This document shows, in pieces, positions 4,718 through 6,035 of a stretch of DNA of 6,035 bases. Position 1 is the stretch's first letter, and each line of letters starts with the position of its first letter. The notes below the pieces were generated by a model. That model ran no database searches. It was given only the letters and a program-made list of their open reading frames with translations, and was not told the origin of the DNA. The translations under genes and the position numbers were made by a program. The DNA comes from an uncultured Caryophanales bacterium (GTDB lineage: Bacteria; Bacillota_I; Bacilli_A; RFN20; CAG-826): positions 1-6,035 of the forward strand of contig CAMOQM010000060.1 in the NCBI GenBank assembly GCA_946622925.1, given 5' to 3'.

Positions 4718-5404
4718 ATGTTGTGTTTAATCTCGGCGTTAGAGAGGGAAATGACCCCCGTAATCGCCAAATATTCTAAGAGAGTTAACGTCCATGGTTT
4801 TCTCAAAGTCCATGAATGCGAGGTCTTTGGCAAGACCTTCCTAGTTTGCACTTCCGGCATGGGGAAATGCTTTGCCGCCATGTCGATAGTGGCCCTAAAA
4901 GAAGCCGGTTATCAAATCGATAAAGTGATTAATCTTGGGGTGGGCGGAAGCTTAGACGAAGAAAAGGCCGGACTACTTTCCTGCTTAATCGGGTCGACCT
5001 ACATTCAACACGATATGGATTCTTCTCCATTAGGCGATCCTAAGGGAATGATCTCGGGAATTAACGTCACCGTTTTCCATGGGGATAAGGCCTTGATTGA
5101 AGAGGTGGAGTCCGCCTGCGCTAAATTAGGTTTTAAGTCCGCCTGTGGCCAGATTTGCTCGGGCGACCAATTCATCGTTGAAGATAAGGACAAGGAAAGA
5201 ATCATCTCCACTTTCCCCGGCACCATCAGCATCGATATGGAATCGGCGGCCTATGCCCAATCAGCCTATGTCTATAACGTGCCTTTTGTGGCGGCCCGTT
5301 TCATTTCCGATTTAGGCCACGCGGGCGAATATGAAAAGTATTTCGGGGATGGTCAAAGGAAAATCGAAGCCATCGTCGATGAACTCGTCAAAGATATCGC
5401 CTAA
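4718..5404 (+). CDS. mtnN: 5'-methylthioadenosine/S-adenosylhomocysteine nucleosidase
   Basis: Hydrolyses MTA and SAH, releasing adenine and methylthioribose or S-ribosylhomocysteine; it clears by-products of polyamine synthesis and methylation in the cytosol. 228 residues, close to the 232 of the E. coli enzyme. Landmarks: ISALEREM (5-12), placing the catalytic Glu at 11; TSGMGK (45-50); VINLGVGGSL (70-79); IQHDMD (96-101); SGDQFI (148-153); the purine/ribose site IDMESAA (172-178), with Met174 and Glu175; and FISD (195-198), with the catalytic Asp at 198. All key residues are kept. The common EMEG motif is DMES here. AAGGGGG at 4698-4704 and AGG at 4711-4713 are possible ribosome sites; translation may be coupled to the membrane gene 18 bases upstream. 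A general purine nucleoside phosphorylase is less likely given the Met-Glu and Ser-Asp pattern. The released adenine is a substrate for the nearby apt product. Confidence 0.92.
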   Translation: MLCLISALEREMTPVIAKYSKRVNVHGFLKVHECEVFGKTFLVCTSGMGKCFAAMSIVALKEAGYQIDKVINLGVGGSLDEEKAGLLSCLIGSTYIQHDMDSSPLGDPKGMISGINVTVFHGDKALIEEVESACAKLGFKSACGQICSGDQFIVEDKDKERIISTFPGTISIDMESAAYAQSAYVYNVPFVAARFISDLGHAGEYEKYFGDGQRKIEAIVDELVKDIA

Positions 5405-6035
5405 TGGTGACTAAGATCCTTCCTTTCTTGGAAGAGCCTTCAATGCTTCGCAAAGCTATCTTGCCTTTACGGTAAAGAGAAATCACATCGCCCTGACTAA
5501 CTTCTTGGTCGGGGTTTTTATTAATCTCGCCATTATAAGTGACGTTGCCTTCTTCGATATGGGATTTGGCTAGACTTCTAGAAAGAGGGAAGGCTTGCGA
5601 TAAGATGGCATCTAATCTTAAAGAAGCCAAAGAAACTAACTTATCTTCATAGGCTAAGGCAAAACCTGGGGCGAATAGTTTAACTGGTTTTACGCTTACG
5701 GTTTCGTTTTTGACTTGGCTTAGTCCTTCTTGGATTAAAACGGCGATACTAGGATAACAAAATAACCTGGCCTTATTATCTTCTACCCTTAAATCGCCGA
5801 CCGCTTCCCGCTTGATGCCTAGTCCCATAACCGCGCCTAGATAATCTTGATGACGTAGCGGGGAGGCAAATTTGCCAGCGATTGGTTCTATATCCAAAGA
5901 AGTTACAAATTCCGGGGCCTCGATTTCATCTAGGATAAATGATTCTTTATCTAAATAAGAAGGCAGGAATATGAGCCTTGCTCTTTCATAGTCTTGACTT
6001 CCGCCTAAATAGAAAGCGGGGCAGCCAAAGAGATT
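5388..6035 (-). CDS. ylmH: YlmH-like S4-domain RNA-binding protein (5' partial)
   Basis: The frame stays open to the right edge, so the start is missing; 215 residues are visible of an expected roughly 257 in the B. subtilis homologue. Visible order: FYLGGSQDYERARLIFLP (8-25), matching the YlmH GGxxxxER..IFP segment; LRHQDYLGAVMGLGIKREAVGDLRV (starting near 61), the family signature; then an S4 fold at about 137-195 with SLRLDAILSQAFPLSRS and a KSHIEEGNVTYNG turn; and the closing GSSKKGR. S4 domains bind structured RNA; B. subtilis YlmH has been linked to ribosome-associated quality control on stalled large subunits, and the gene often sits near sepF/divIVA, which cannot be checked here. A TTG at 5897 is not the start, since family-conserved sequence continues upstream of it. 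Its 3' end overlaps mtnN tail to tail by 17 bases, and no terminator is visible for either. Confidence 0.9.
   Translation of the reverse strand, partial: NLFGCPAFYLGGSQDYERARLIFLPSYLDKESFILDEIEAPEFVTSLDIEPIAGKFASPLRHQDYLGAVMGLGIKREAVGDLRVEDNKARLFCYPSIAVLIQEGLSQVKNETVSVKPVKLFAPGFALAYEDKLVSLASLRLDAILSQAFPLSRSLAKSHIEEGNVTYNGEINKNPDQEVSQGDVISLYRKGKIALRSIEGSSKKGRILVTIRRYL

Noticed and set aside
4543..4881. Minus-strand open frame of 112 codons with a Ser/Ala-rich end
   Set aside because: It lies across the acidic tail of the membrane protein and the start of mtnN; its Ser-rich part is the complement of the GAA/GAG run. It has no promoter, ribosome site or family resemblance.
5404..5480. Short inverted repeats after mtnN (CTTCC/GGAAG and CTTTAC/GTAAAG) as a terminator
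   Set aside because: The stems are only 4-6 bp, no T-tract follows, and they lie in the conserved C-terminal codons of the ylmH-like gene.

Overview
This window looks like ordinary chromosome from a gut- or host-type member of the Firmicutes/Bacilli, possibly close to the Mollicutes/RF39/Erysipelotrichia branch. That placement is inferred from protein flavour (a YlmH-type S4 protein, Firmicutes-like PRPP enzymes), tight packing, Shine-Dalgarno sites and short U-tract terminators. The genetic code appears standard: Trp is TGG, and TGA is a stop in apt and in the ylmH-like gene. That argues against a Mycoplasma/Spiroplasma code. No mobile element, CRISPR array, tRNA or rRNA was seen, and no gap exceeds 300 bases.

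Layout, left to right. (1) The 3' part of a gene for a charge-polarised Glu/Lys/Pro-rich protein ending in a DUF2188-type domain, closed by a strong GNRA-loop terminator. (2) A small four-helix membrane protein of unknown function. (3) A PRPP island: prs (minus), hpt (plus), upp (minus) and apt (minus). (4) A second small four-helix membrane protein with an acidic tail, followed 18 bases later by a 5'-methylthioadenosine/S-adenosylhomocysteine nucleosidase gene. (5) On the minus strand, entering from the right edge, most of a ylmH-like S4-domain gene whose 3' end overlaps that of the nucleosidase.

How the genes fit together. Prs makes PRPP; Hpt, Upp and Apt spend it to convert hypoxanthine/guanine, uracil and adenine to nucleotides. 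The nucleosidase releases adenine from MTA and SAH, and Apt can recapture it. The island is therefore a base-salvage module, although its genes are in at least three transcription units.

The most notable non-coding signal is how promoters are placed. Before hpt, apt and the second membrane gene, the -10 box lies only 7-10 bases from the start codon and no Shine-Dalgarno is present, so leaderless or nearly leaderless mRNAs are predicted. prs and upp have a clear Shine-Dalgarno and slightly longer leaders. Terminators are folded into neighbouring genes or stop codons: the hpt terminator lies inside the 3' end of upp. I found no convincing undescribed multi-gene system here; the region is mostly housekeeping with a few features worth checking.
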